64,000 nucleotides of DNA. Source: Patiria pectinifera. Taxonomy: Eukaryota > Echinodermata > Asteroidea > Valvatida > Asterinidae. Below, piece by piece: positions 12,209 through 23,215 of this stretch (position 1 is the first letter of the stretch; each line of letters begins with the position of its first letter). The notes under the pieces were generated by a model, which was not told the origin of the DNA, ran no database searches, and saw nothing but the letters and a program-made list of their open reading frames with translations. The translations under genes were made by a program, and so were the position numbers. The stretch is from the NCBI GenBank assembly GCA_029964075.1, contig CM057134.1:24096905-24160904 (forward strand), given 5' to 3'.

Positions 12209-13651
12209 TTAATGACCCTTTAAACTTTTCCAAGGAGCTAGAATTTTTGATGGAGTGTGGAATGGAATTCCACATCCTAGGGCCAGCGATTGAAAATGCT
12301 CTGTCACCTTTTCTGGTGGTTCGGGGATGTACAAGTTACCCTGGGAACGTAAGTTGCTCTTCGTTGGCCTGGTGTCTAATGAATTGGAAATGTACATGGG
12401 GAAAATACTGGAAATGCATTTATACATGTTCAAAGCCGTTTTATACATTATACGTTTCTCTATTGCAAGCCAGTGCAGCTGTTTAAACAGTGGAGAAGTG
12501 GGAACATGTTTTGGATAGGAGAAGATTACACGAGATGCTCTATTTTGGATTTTTTGTAACTTGACTAAGTCAGATTGTTTGAGACCATTTAACAGTGAAT
12601 TACAGTAGTCCAATCTTGACAGTACAAGTGCCCGGACGGCAGCGTGACATGCTTCATCGTCAATGTACTTTCGTATTCTCCTAATGTTTCGGAGGTGATA
12701 GTTGGCTGATTTGCAGATAGACGTGACGTGATCACTCATCGACATGGTGTTGTCGAAAACAACACCGAGATTCCGGATAGAAGTTGATGGGTGGAGTGTG
12801 CTGTTGTTTATGGTGAGAGTCAGGTGGGCTAGACGTTTGTAGTTGTAATTAGACGAGGCAATGAAGAATTCAGTTTTCTTCTCATTTAGTTGGAGCTTAT
12901 TGCGTAACATCCAGCGTTGAACGTCAATGATGCACTTAGAGAGCTTGAACAGCCCCAGTTCTGCATCGTTAGGGGTTTGTGGGTCAAATTCAACGTAGAT
13001 TTGGATGTCGTCAGCATACAGGTGAAATTTGACGTCGTGCTGACGAAGAACGTCGCCGATGGGGGCCAGGTACATTGTAAAGGCTTGTGGGCCTACAGAT
13101 CCTTGAGGTACTCCGAAACGAAGAGCGGCTTCATCAGAAGTGGCACCATCAGGTAAGATAACCCGACTCCTGCGGTTATCGAAGTATGACTTGAACCAGT
13201 CGAGTGCTGTGCCAGTTATACCAAATCTGTCATGGAACCGTTGTAGTAGTGTGTCGTGGTCTAGGGTATCGAAGGCGGCTGAAAGGTCCAGCATGACCAT
13301 GAAAACGGCGTTGTTTTTGTCTATTGCTCTGAGGATGTCGTTTTGCACGCAAAGCAGAGCAGTTTCGGTTCTGTGGTTTGGTCTGTCATGTCTGTAGGCG
13401 GATTGTAGGGGTTCTGCAAGCTGGTGCTCATCGATGTATTCGGATAGTTGTTTACAGGCGACTTTTTCTGTTAGCTTGGCTAGGTACTGGAGATTAGAAA
13501 CAGGGCGGTAATTCTTGAGGTCTTCTTTATTGAGAGACGGCTTTTTTAGGATTGGAGTAATGACAGCCATCTTGAATGAGTCTGGGAAAACCCCGGATGT
13601 CAGTGAGGTATTGACGATCTCAGTCAGCTTCGGTAGAAATGTGGCCATGTG
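12209..13651 (-). pseudogene. LINE reverse transcriptase, main and C-terminal part
   Basis: This part contains the core palm motifs of non-LTR reverse transcriptase: [12 protein letters not shown] (motif A, about 13245-13300), the GVPQGS turn, and LYADDIQIY (catalytic Tyr-Ala-Asp-Asp, about 12990-13027). The C-terminal region then runs to the natural stop, with NLGVVFD, a [11 protein letters not shown] segment and an HWLAIEKRI segment typical of CR1/L2 elements. The enzyme would copy LINE RNA at a nicked chromosomal site. The upstream edge is cut by the hAT MITE, which puts about 60 foreign codons in front of [11 protein letters not shown]. Within this piece the frame is open throughout, so the insertion is the main lesion here and the element is fairly young. 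Confidence 0.9.
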
Positions 13652-14007
13652 CAGTGGCGTCACCAGAATTTTCAGTCTGGGGGCACAGGGGGGGGGCACC
13701 AGCATTTGATGGGGGCACTTAGGTGGATACGGGTCGCCGTCCGGGGGGAGGGGTCTAAAGGGAAGGGGGCGCCCCCTCCCCTTTGGAAAATTTTCGCATA
13801 CGGAGGATGGGCTAGATGCAAAATGGTGCCACATTTGATGCTAAATTCGATCTGAAGATATCTCCAGAAATTGCTATTTTTGAGGTAATGATTTTAACAA
13901 CGCGCAGAATTTTGCAGAGGATAGGGGGGGCACCAGCATTTGATGGGGGGCACTCGGGGGCACTAGGTTTTCGGGGGCACGTGCCCCCTGCCCTGGCGAC
14001 GCCACTG
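13652..14007. mobile_element. hAT-type MITE inside the LINE reverse transcriptase
   Basis: A 356-bp element beginning CAGTGGCGTC and ending GACGCCACTG, with G-rich subterminal runs. It is flanked by GCCATGTG (13644-13651) and ACCATGTG (14008-14015), an 8-bp target duplication matching at 7 of 8 positions. CAGTGGCG ends and 8-bp duplications are typical of hAT non-autonomous elements. It splits the LINE frame at the HM codons; the LINE sequence on both sides joins directly if it is ignored. Confidence 0.9.
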
Positions 14008-15449
14008 ACCATGTGCTGTTTGATTGTCAAAGCTGGAATTATGTCAAGATGACACGATTTGGCCGTTGAACCATTGATGATTTTATGGAGGTATTCGTCA
14101 GGGATCGGCTGGAAATGAGCGAAGTGAATGTTAGGGGGACGTGCTTGTGTGTCAGCAGGTGAAGTTAAATCAACTTGTAGGTCATCCAAGTGAGCTCGGA
14201 TAGTCGTAATTTTGTCGGTGAAAACTTTGCAGAAATTGTTAGCAAGAACTACCGGTGAGTCCTGAATCGACAGCATTGACCGGGGTTTGCCAGTGAGGTC
14301 ATTGACAATGCGGAAGACTTCCTTGGGGGTGGAGCCCATCAGCGAATCTCTATAAAAATCTGATTTGGCTTTAATGAGGACTTCAGCAAGTTTGCATTTG
14401 CATTGTTCGTAGGTTGTACGGTCAGTGGTGAGTCTAGATTTTCGCCACTTACGTTCTGCACGACGGCGTCTGCGTCGCGCGTCATCCACGTCGTTGTTGT
14501 ACCACTTTGGTTTGATGCGTTTGGGCTTAGGTTTTGAAGTTGAAACAGGTGCATGGAGGTCGAGCGCATGGTTAACTGCAGAGTTAAATGCTTCAACGAT
14601 CGTGTCAACATCACCCTCACAGGTGACATCACGGAGACAGTACGACAAGTCACGAGCAAAAGCATCATGATCAATGTTGCGAAAGTTACGGAATTTCGCT
14701 GCCAGGATAATAGGCTGAGGTTTAACAAAGTGAAGTTTACAATTGATAACGGCGTGGTCCGAGACGCCATTCATGTCAATTATGCAATCACTAATCAGTT
14801 CATCGTCGTCAGATCTTATGATAATGCCATCTAAGATGTGTCCAAGCTTGCGGGTGGGACCTGAAACGAGTTGTTTGAGTCCATGAGCAGCTAGCGTAGA
14901 GTGGACATGAGACGTATCCGATTTGTGGGGACAGTCAAAGTCAATGTTAATACATGTAAACCCTGGTGGGGTTATTTCATTGATGACTACTTGATCATCA
15001 AAGTCAAGCCAGGTTTCTGTTAGGAACATTATGTCAATGTTCTGAGATATGATGTAGTCACAAATGATCAGGGATTTATTGCAGGCAGATTGGACATTCC
15101 AATGAGATACGTTTAGAGTGCTGGAATAGTCTTCTGAGGGACTGCGTTGTGTCGCAGATGGTTGCAGACAGTTTTGGACGTTTGAAGTGTTCTTGGTCTT
15201 ACGGTGGCGGATGTGAGAGCCGGCACGCCGACTTCGTAGATGCAACACTCCCAGCTTCTTAAGATTATGGAACATTTGGGTTGGCAATGTACACAAGTTG
15301 TTGCCATGTTTTATTGCAAGAAGTTCGGATCTAGTGTTAATGTGAGTAGCTGTCATTGAATTTGTTCGATCAAGCTGTTCGCTTCCATTCAAAGTGACGT
15401 AATAAGCAGAGTCTAGCATTGTTGTATCGTTACCGTGATAAGTTATCAC
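14008..15449 (-). pseudogene. LINE endonuclease and N-terminal reverse transcriptase part, with internal deletion
   Basis: Reading from 15449 down: an N-terminal tail, then an endonuclease start (HWNVQSACNKS and FLTETWLD, about 15110-14990). An abrupt join follows near 14945, where GFTCIN is fused directly to IDFDCPHKSDTS. In intact relatives the Gly-rich strand and the GDFN-type catalytic loop lie between these, so I infer an in-frame loss of roughly 70-80 residues. The endonuclease resumes to its SDHAVI motif (about 14760-14745). A basic linker and the first RT block (EVFRIVNDLTG, then PIPDEYLHKIINGS) follow. The frame then runs into the MITE. The first codons from 15449 read through repeat-array sequence; a Met at about 15419 is an equally good start. 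Confidence 0.85.
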
Positions 15450-15870
15450 AGAAATCCGGAACTCAAAAATACATATTCCTTGATACCGCGTTACCGTGAT
15501 AATTTTATCACAGAAATCTGGAATTCAAAGATAGCTATTCTTCGATACCGCGTTACCGTGTTAATTAATCATAGAAATCCGGAATACAACGATAATTTCT
15601 TCCTCGATACCGCGTTACCGTGATAATTTATCACAGAAATCTGGAATTCAAAGATAACCCCTTCCTCGATACCGCGTTACTGTGTTAATTAAACACAGGA
15701 ATCCGGAATACAACGATAATTTCTTCCTCGATACCGCGTTACCGTGATAATTTATCACAGAAATCTGGAATTCAAAGATAACCCCTTCCTCGATACCGCG
15801 TTACTGTGATAATTTATCATAGAAATCCGGAATTCAAAGATATCGATTCTTTGATACTGCGTTACAAGTG
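15425..15870 (+). repeat. 62-bp tandem array with alternating unit types
   Basis: Units start with TCGATACCGCGTTA at about 15480, 15542, 15604, 15666, 15728 and 15790, with partial copies at each end; the period is 62 bp. Two variants alternate. One carries ATCTGGAATTCAAAGATAACC, the other ATCCGGAATACAACGATAAT, giving a 124-bp dimer. Each unit centres on a small palindrome (CGTGATAATTTATCACAG or CTGTGTTAATTAAACACAG). The reverse-oriented array at 17805-18010 is the same family. Confidence 0.85.
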
Positions 15871-16099
15871 CATCTTCACTTGTCTAGACGTAAAGCAAGA
15901 TTTTGACACTGCGCTGTGGTTTGGTGCTAATTACCATCGCCAGGGTGGTAAATTCCTCTTTCTTCGACAATGAGATGAGCACTGGCACAATGATTCCAAA
16001 GTATATGAATACTCAATCCTATTATAAAGTTAATCACGTCCAGTTTAGGCCGTTTCATATTTTGAGTTTCAAATCGTGCATTTTAATTTAAGTCTTCAA

Positions 16100-17738
16100 T
16101 ATAGGTTTTCCCGGCCAATTTCACCAAGTTTTCATTCAATTGAACGCCTGGCTCATTCGATTTAGATTGAAATTGAAAGATCACGCAGATCGGCATTCGC
16201 CAATCAAAAAGAATCATTCAATTTTAATATCCGAGCAATCTATCGCCTTTTAGCTTCACTCGTCCCTGTAAAAGATGCATTCATATTAAAAGTGTCGCGT
16301 TGTTCATTCAATTTCGTCTAAACCAGCAGTAAGGGGTTGATCGGGCATTCGTTTTCATTAATGGGCAAACATATTTCACATTTTGTCAAACATCTTTTAA
16401 GACTTCATACGTGTACGTATTCGTTAGCGTAAATCATGAATTTTTCTCAGGAATTCTTTTTGTGCAACTCTTTACTACTGTGAAATGTACGAAAGCTACA
16501 CATTTGACAACATTTTTGGGTTAATCTTATTACAAAAGTGCACTTTTTAACCCTAAAGGGACCGAGGGCGGAATCTGCCCCCCGGCTGAGAGATTGTCAA
16601 AACAACCCGGCCCTTTTAGGGTTAAACATTTAAAAGTTTCCATGCTTTTCCGGACTACGTAATGAGCGCGCTGTTATACTGTCATGTCATTTCAGAAAGA
16701 CACTGTTCAGTTTTGGGGGTTTTCTTTCAAATTATTCATCCAAAATTTGCTAATTGAAAACATTTGTGGGAAAGGGTTGCTCAGCGGTTTACTGCATGCA
16801 TATGGACACATCAAAGAATCACCAAATGAAAGAAATTTATAACAGCAAAATATCCAAAATTCTGGAAACTTTTTGTGCTTAAATAGCCATGTGACATTAA
16901 TCATGTCCGGAATGCCATCACAGGTATTCTAATGAATACGAAACTTTGCATTAGCATAAAAACGGAGAAGGCACCAAAACATCCTTCAAAAATGGAAAAA
17001 TAAAACTTGCAAATAAGGTTAAATGTGACTCAAAGATTGTATGTTTCAAGATTTGTATTGAAAACTAACTTTGCATGGGCCCTTTAAATACGGGAAGTGT
17101 TCGGTCAGACATACGCAAGAAAACATTTACTCAATAACACAAGAGAAGTGTTCCTGATGATACAACCATTGCCAAACGTACCGATGTCTTGCACTTAGAA
17201 AAGATCAACAGTGAAAAAGAAATTATCTTAGTCCCTTCCAATTAATTATTTTGTTACATCTTGCTTCCCTCGTATCATTTAATATGAAACATTGTAAATT
17301 TTACATTCATCAAGATTGTTTGGGGGAAATGAACCTCGGAGGAAACTAGGAAAATATATCGATTAAAAAAACCTTACTAATTAAAATGACCAAACGATGA
17401 AAGCGATTGCCCATAAACGAAAAAGAGACAAAAAGTATGGTTGTACGTTATAAGCGCACATATGTTCGCTAATTTGAATGCGTCAACCGTCAAAAGCTTG
17501 CAAAGAGTTAATTTAAGATTGCTACAAATTAATTCTTGAATGCAGCAAAACGAAATAGGATGCTCGAAAATGAAAATGAACATTCAGAGCAAAATCTTGG
17601 CTGCCTAAAAATGAAATTGAACGAACCAAAAATGAAAAAGAAACCCCAATTTGACCACATGTGCCAAACTCACGCGAAATTGAACGGCTGATAATGAAAC
17701 TGATTAGAAAAATTCCGAAATTCGCCGGGAAAACCTAT
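16100..17738. mobile_element. TIR element of the TATAGGTTTTCCCGGC family, about 1.64 kb
   Basis: The left end at 16100 reads TATAGGTTTTCCCGGCCAAT; the right end at 17716-17738 is the reverse complement of ATAGGTTTTCCCGGCGAAT. The interior has no transposase and contains a 71-bp TTAA-flanked mini-element at 16551-16621. It is the same family as 3134-4193. The 62-bp array flanks it on both sides in opposite orientations, so array and element may form one larger composite. Confidence 0.65.
16551..16621. mobile_element. 71-bp piggyBac-like mini-MITE
   Basis: TTAA (16547-16550 and 16622-16625) flanks a 71-bp segment that starts CCCTAAAGGGACCG and ends CGGCCCTTTTAGGG. A TTAA duplication and ends beginning CCC are the hallmarks of piggyBac-superfamily elements. 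It is unusually short, with almost nothing between the ends. Confidence 0.65.
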
Positions 17739-18376
17739 ATTATCCAAAATGGACTAGAATTTAAGCAGCCAACCACCTATCCAAAAATGTGACCTTGGAA
17801 AACAAAATCTGCGAATTCCGGATTTCTACATTTTCACAGTAACGCGGTATCGAGGAAGGGATTATCTTTGAATTCCGGATTTCTGTGATAAATTATCACG
17901 GTAACGCGGTATCGAAGAAGAAATTATCGTTGAATTCCGGATTTCTGTGACAAATTATCACGGTAACGCGGTATCGAGGAAGGAATTATCTTTGAATTCC
18001 GGATTTCGGTGATATATAGGTTTTTCCGGCCAATTTCCGAATTTTTCGAATCATTTTCATTATCAGCCATTCAATTTCGCTTGAGTTTTGCACATGCGAT
18101 CAAATTGGGATTTCTTTTTCATTTTGGGGCATCCAATTTCATTTTTAGGTAGCCAAGATTTTGCACTGAATGTTCATTTTCGTTGTGCGGCATTCTATTT
18201 CGTTTTGGTGCATTCAAGACTTACATTGTAGCATTCTTAAATTAAGTCATTGCTACCTTTTGTCGGTTTACTCATTCAAATTAGCGAACGTTGGTGCGCT
18301 TATCGCGTATTACCATGCTTTTCGTTTCTTATTCGTTTTGGGGCAATCGCTTTCAATGTTTGGTCATTCCAATTGA
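17377..18376. repeat. 1-kb inverted repeat with a 62-bp-array loop
   Basis: Two arms of about 360 bp (17377-17738 and 18013-18376) are inverted copies of each other, recognisable by CCAAGATTTTGCNCTGAATG and GGGCAATCGCTTTCA words in opposite strands. Both outer-to-inner ends terminate in the TATAGG word. The spacer (17739-18012) carries about three reverse-oriented 62-bp units at 17805-18010. Small open frames in the arms (68 codons each) are mirror images and show no family features. Confidence 0.75.
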
Positions 18377-18984
18377 TAAGATGTTTTAATGATACATATT
18401 CCCTTTTTGCTAACTTTTAACATCAACTGTAAAACGTTTAAAAACTTAACTAAACTTTAAAACTTTGAACTTCAAAACTCTTTTAACTTTTATAAATACT
18501 TGACAACATTTGTTTAACTTTATACATGAGCTTGATTCTCTTATCTCTCTAGAAATAAAAGTCCTGCTTGGCTTCCTTCTGGTTGAACAGGACCCCTCGG
18601 CGGAAAAATATTGTGATGGTGGTTACTTCAATATGATCTGCCATTTCCCCAGCTGGGTCTTCACTTTCCGTGGAGGAGCTCACTTGGGGCACCATCTCGG
18701 TGTGAAGCTGCCTAAGCAGCTTCAATGACTTTCCCCCAGTCTTGGGGTGGCCAGTAGCAGTGGAGGTTGAGGTGGAACGTGCGGTGGCCGTGGTGGCTAA
18801 AGTGGAACTAGCGGTGGCTGTGGTGGCCGGCAGTTAAAAGTTGCCGCAACGATGACCATTTTAGCTGATTTTTCTGCTAAATCCCTTTCTTTGTTGTATG
18901 GGCTAAACTTCGTAATCCTGTAGCCTAGCGGGACGTCGTCGCTGGCGTTTTGGGTACCGCCCGACGAAGAGTTGGGTATTTGAT
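18377..18984. other. No firm gene; short GGTGG-rich repeats
   Basis: AT-rich to 18500. Then, at about 18740-18835, a short degenerate repeat of GTGGTGGCTAAAGTGGAACTA type. A minus-strand frame across 18903-19088 ends in RYPKRQRRRPARLQDYEV. This basic, Pro-Arg tail is the type seen at the C-terminus of LTR retrotransposon polyproteins, but no integrase or RT accompanies it here. Confidence 0.4.
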
Positions 18985-20265
18985 GCTGTTTCTTGCTCCT
19001 CGTCTGGGCCCAGCTCATTTTGACAACTCCTCCGGGTGTTGAAGTCGTAGGCATGATTTGCACTCATCTGGGGGGTCAAATGTTGCAATAAAATTCAGGC
19101 TTATGCATTACATTGTTCTACAAGTTGTCATTGTGTTTTCTTGCCCTTCTATTTCATGCGCTTGACGATGCTGGCCCCCACCGGGTACAGCTCCATGCAC
19201 ATACAGTGATCGGTGAGTGTTGTTTCATGGACTTGCTGTAATAATTGAATTAAATGCTCTGGGCCCATCTCATTTTGACAACTCTTCCGGGTATTGAAGT
19301 CGTAGGCATGATTTGCACTCATCTGGGGGGTCAAATGTTGCAATAAAATTTAGGCTATAATGCATTACATTGTTCTAAATGTTGTCATTGTGTTTTCTCG
19401 CCCTTCTATTTCATGCGCTTGTCGATGCTGGCCCCACCGGGTACAGCTCCATGCATATACAGTGATCGGTGAGTGTTGTTTCATGGACTTGCTGTAATAA
19501 TCAAATTAAATGCTCTGGGCCCAGCTAATTTTGACAAACCCTTCCCGGTGTTGAAGTCGTTGGCATAATTTGCACTCGTATGGGGGGTCTAATGTTGCAA
19601 CAAAATTCAGGCTAATGCATTACATTGTTCTAAAAGTTGTCATTGTGTTTTCTTGCCCTTCTATTTCATGAGCTCGATGATGCTGGCCCCCACCGGATAC
19701 ATCTCCATGCACATACAGTGATCGGTGAGTGTTGTTTCATGGACTTGCTGTAATAATTGAATTAAATGCTCTGGGCCCATCTCATTTTGACAACTCTTCC
19801 GGGTGTTGAAGTCGTAGGCATGATTTGCACTCATCTGGGGGGTCAAATGTTGCGATCAAATTCAGGCTAATGCATTACATTGTTCTAAAAGTTGTCATTG
19901 TGTTTTCTTGCCCTTCTATTTCATGCCCTCGACAATGCTGGCCCCCACCGGATACAGCTCCATGCACATACAGTGATCGGTGAGTGTTGTTTCATGGACT
20001 TGCTGTAATAATTTAATTAAATGCTCTGGGCCCATCTCATTTTGACAACTCTTCCGGGTGTTGAAGTCGTAGGCATGATTTGCACTCATCTGGGGGGTCA
20101 AATGTTGCAATAAAATTCAGGCTAACAGTGCATTTCATTGTTCTAAAAGTTGTCATTGTGTTTTCTTGCCCTTCTATTTCATGCGCTCGACGATGCTGGC
20201 CCCAACCGGATACAGCTCCATGCACATTCAGTAATCGGTGAGTGTTGTTTTATGTACTTGCTAGT
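18985..20265. repeat. 255-bp tandem repeat, about five units
   Basis: The anchor word GATTTGCACTCATCTGGGG recurs at 19055, 19310, 19567, 19822 and 20077, giving spacings of 255, 257, 255 and 255 bp. The first unit is fused to the unrelated stretch on the left, and the last decays after about 20230. On the minus strand each unit keeps an open frame of about 61-64 codons (SANHAYDFNTRKSCQNEMGP onward), always ended by the same stop. The copies are close to identical. I recognise no protein family; it may be a tandemly amplified fragment of a retroelement. Confidence 0.85.
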
Positions 20266-20835
20266 TTTCATTTTTAATGAAGTGCTCTAATTTAGAATTG
20301 TTCTGAACAATCTTCTTTGTTTGGTTCTTTTTTTTTCTGGACAATAATTCTTTGCGGGTTTTCTCCAAAACGGTTTATGGTTTGAACTTGTAACCTTCAA
20401 CATATATCTACCCTCATCCCGAGTGGTGCATATTACTCTGACATCACAATGACATTATTGGGTATCAAATTACAAGCGATTATTGTTCAAAATATGACAA
20501 TTATTTTCCGTCATGTATAACTCATGGAACAAATAAATCATCACGTTCATAAGTTGTGATCTGATGGACCATACCTTGATAAACATTTTTGATTTTGAAG
20601 TAAAAGTAGCTTAACCTTTACTTCCAGGGCTACCGGAAGGTCAATTTTAGGTGAATTTAAAATGAAGACATTAGCCTCAGTGAAATCAAAACAAAGCAAA
20701 TTTTTTTTCTGAACAGTTGACTGGATGGTCATTAAACCTAGTTTGAACTTGTACCATGTTACGAAGATGTTGTAAATTTGGTAATGTCATCATGACGTCA
20801 TCAGGTATCAAATTAAAGGCAATTAAAAATTTCTA
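20266..20835. other. No gene recognised
   Basis: AT-rich non-coding sequence with scattered TGACGTCA-like words near 20790, which suggest the edge of the old repeat copy that follows. Confidence 0.4.
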
Positions 20836-21310
20836 GACTTAATCTTTGAAAATCAATATAAAATCAACCGTGAGAGACCTGAACTTGGCTTTTGAAAGAA
20901 TTGATAGAATATTCCAGGATCTTCATTTCATATCATGTGTGTCTAATCACGTGACCCTTCCTGCCAGTCGAAACCGAAAGTGCCTTATATTTGAAGTGGA
21001 AAAAGATGTAAACTTGCTTTCAATGATGTAAGTCTGGCTAGGGTGAACTTTAGAAAAAAAATTATCGATGACGTCATAAAATGTTAGAGCGCCCTCTAGC
21101 GGCAGGTTTAAAAATGTTTAAAATGAATCAGTTGAAATGTGTGGCTAAGTTCGCGGTAATCACTTCAAAATTAGTACATATGATGACCTTTATGCAGACA
21201 ACAGCTGTGCGCGAAAAAAATTTGATGACATCATCAGACCAGAAGTTATAATTACAAGACCTATGTTTCTTTGAAAATTCCTGAAAAATCAATCCTTACA
21301 TATTTGCTTT
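20836..21310 (-). repeat. Old inverted copy of the 27-44 kb array unit
   Basis: Diverged but recognisable in reverse orientation: GATGACGTCATAAAATG...GCGCCCTCTAGCG near 21067-21105 mirrors the CGCTAGAGGGCGC...TGACGTCAT block of the array. AGGCCAGAAGTTATAAT-like sequence near 21235-21290 mirrors its ACTTCCGGTCTGATGACGTCAT block. Part of the same repeat recurs at 21893-22075. Confidence 0.6.
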
Positions 21311-21892
21311 AAATGTCAATGTGAAAGTAGGTCTCAAACTTCCCCGTGTCTCTTGGCAAAAATTGAGCGAAATTGGACATGCCCTGCGGCACCCTTGAAA
21401 TACAAGGCTCAACAACCCTCCCCTTTAAAACGTTCATTGCAAGGCATGTACGTAGATTGCATTGTGCGTGTATAATGGCAGGGAAATTCCCCCGACTCAT
21501 AGTTTATGCTCGCCAAAACTGAGAGAGCGGTACAGAACTTTAACGGGTGTGCAATGTATTCTTAAGTGTTTACTAGTGTTTTGTACACGTAATTGTATGA
21601 CAACTTATTATAAGATGGAAGTTTGCATGACAGCTTGTTAACTTTTGCAGTGAGTTTAGACGACGTCATATGAGACACAGTTGGTCTGGCAAAAAAATTG
21701 GGCGCTTTTTTTCTATAAAGAAACATGCACATTGGGGTGAAGAGGGTATGGTGAGCAATACTTTGTTGCGCCAATGGTGTGCGACCTTTACTTTTAGAAA
21801 TATGAGCTATTAAATGGGTTTTGTTACCATTGTACTTGATGAGTTTACAGTACAGTAGCATAGGTGTGCATACATGTTGCGAGACCACGGAT
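21311..21892. other. No gene recognised
   Basis: Sequence separating two pieces of the old repeat; possibly a later insertion. Small open frames only. Confidence 0.4.
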
Positions 21893-22075
21893 TAATCTTT
21901 GAAAATCAATATAAAGTCAACTGTGAGAGATCTGATTTCGCTTTTTACAGGAATTGATACAATATTCCAGGGTCTTCATTTTTTAATTTACGTGAAAAAT
22001 CACGTGACCCATCCTTCCAAACCAAACCGAGATTGCCTTGTAATTTGAAATTGGAAAAAGATGTGAGGGTGTAGC
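21893..22075. repeat. Second partial copy of the 20.8-kb repeat
   Basis: It repeats the block AATCTTTGAAAATCAATATAAA...GTGAGAG...CAATATTCCAGG first seen at about 20836-20935, with the same following CACGTGACC word. Confidence 0.65.
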
Positions 22076-23215
22076 TTCTACTTACACATGTGAATTTATT
22101 GCATTTCTTAGGATATTTATTGTTAGGCTATTTATTATTTTGTAAAATATCATGGTATGTTTGTATGTAATCTCACGGGGCACTTTACTCACACATGCAA
22201 AATGCCGGGTGGAGAGTTTCAAAATGAAAGCAGGATTGCAGACAACCAAAACAACACAAAACATAATACCAATTAAACTTCAGTGCAAGAAAAACAATTT
22301 AATAAAGTCAACGCAAGTTCAACAGATGAGTCATGAATTTGACAAAAGGACAATTACAGCAGCATTGAACATGAAACTGTTTAAGCTACAAACGTTTGAT
22401 CATGTTCTTGCAATATTTTCAAATTAAGAACATCTGCAATTCAAAGTGTTATTTTCAAATTAAGAACATCTACGATTCAAAGTGTTTATAATTTGGAAAA
22501 AAATGTAGTTGCCCCTAGTTTTAGAAGGGCTAAAACAAGCTGCTGATTGGCCTCTTGAACAGAGCATATCATGTGTTTAAAATTGAATAAGCTTAAAATA
22601 CTTAACCGATGGCTGACTTAATCACGGTTCACACGATATTGTTTTAATCATAATGGTTGGCATTTTAATTAGAAATTGAATATAAAAGTTGATCGATTCC
22701 TAAAAACTGGCACAAACAGATTAAAATAATGACTAGAAATAATTCTGAACTCAGCATACATGTCCCAGGGGTATGTGCAAGTAATCGTAATGGCATTGCT
22801 AATACTATAATGATCAGTTTGTCAATGTGTCGCCTGGTCTTACACCATTGGACATTTCAAAACTGCCTGCACCCAAGCCATCCCCTCACCTGTACCCATG
22901 GGAACTGTAGCCTATGCCGAGTTAAAATGGTTAATTCATCTTAATTAAGCTACAGGTCCTGATGTGATACTGCCTAGACTCATCAACGAATTTGCCTACG
23001 AGTACGAGCTTAGTGTTCCACTGAGTTTTCCACTCACAGTCATCCAAACCCTAGGCGGGCCAATTTTTGGCAGTATAATATCAGACGCCTGCTGGGAATC
23101 AATCCATGACACCATGTAATTTGGCCCTCAAATTCCCCCGATGCACCCCAGATTAACCCCTGGTATCCCTCAGGCCCTAAACAATCAATAAAACCAGACA
23201 CTAACTCATCGGATG
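22076..23215. other. No gene; one 37-bp direct duplication
   Basis: Non-coding. At about 22413-22487 a segment containing TTCAAATTAAGAACATCT is present twice in tandem. No other structure seen. Confidence 0.45.

Larger units (their letters stand above)
11922..15424 (-). mobile_element. CR1-like non-LTR retrotransposon (LINE), disrupted
   Basis: Read on the minus strand, this is an apurinic-type endonuclease plus reverse transcriptase polyprotein, a short 3' untranslated region and a TTA-repeat tail (plus strand TAA repeats at about 11922-11946, preceded by the GCGCTTTATAAATG-type end common to such LINEs). The 5' edge stops against the 62-bp repeat array at about 15425. It carries an internal endonuclease deletion and a MITE at 13652-14007, so it cannot be autonomous now. 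A CR1/L2-group assignment fits the sequence and the tail; the exact clade needs a phylogeny. Confidence 0.85.

Noticed and set aside
11912-15490. TACCGCGTTA on both sides of the LINE as a target duplication
   Set aside because: The right-hand match is a unit of the 62-bp array some distance from the LINE edge; the immediate right flank (TATCGTTACC) does not match well.
18903-19088. LTR retrotransposon polyprotein tail
   Set aside because: Only a basic Pro-Arg tail is visible; no integrase, RT or LTRs nearby, so not annotated as a retroelement.
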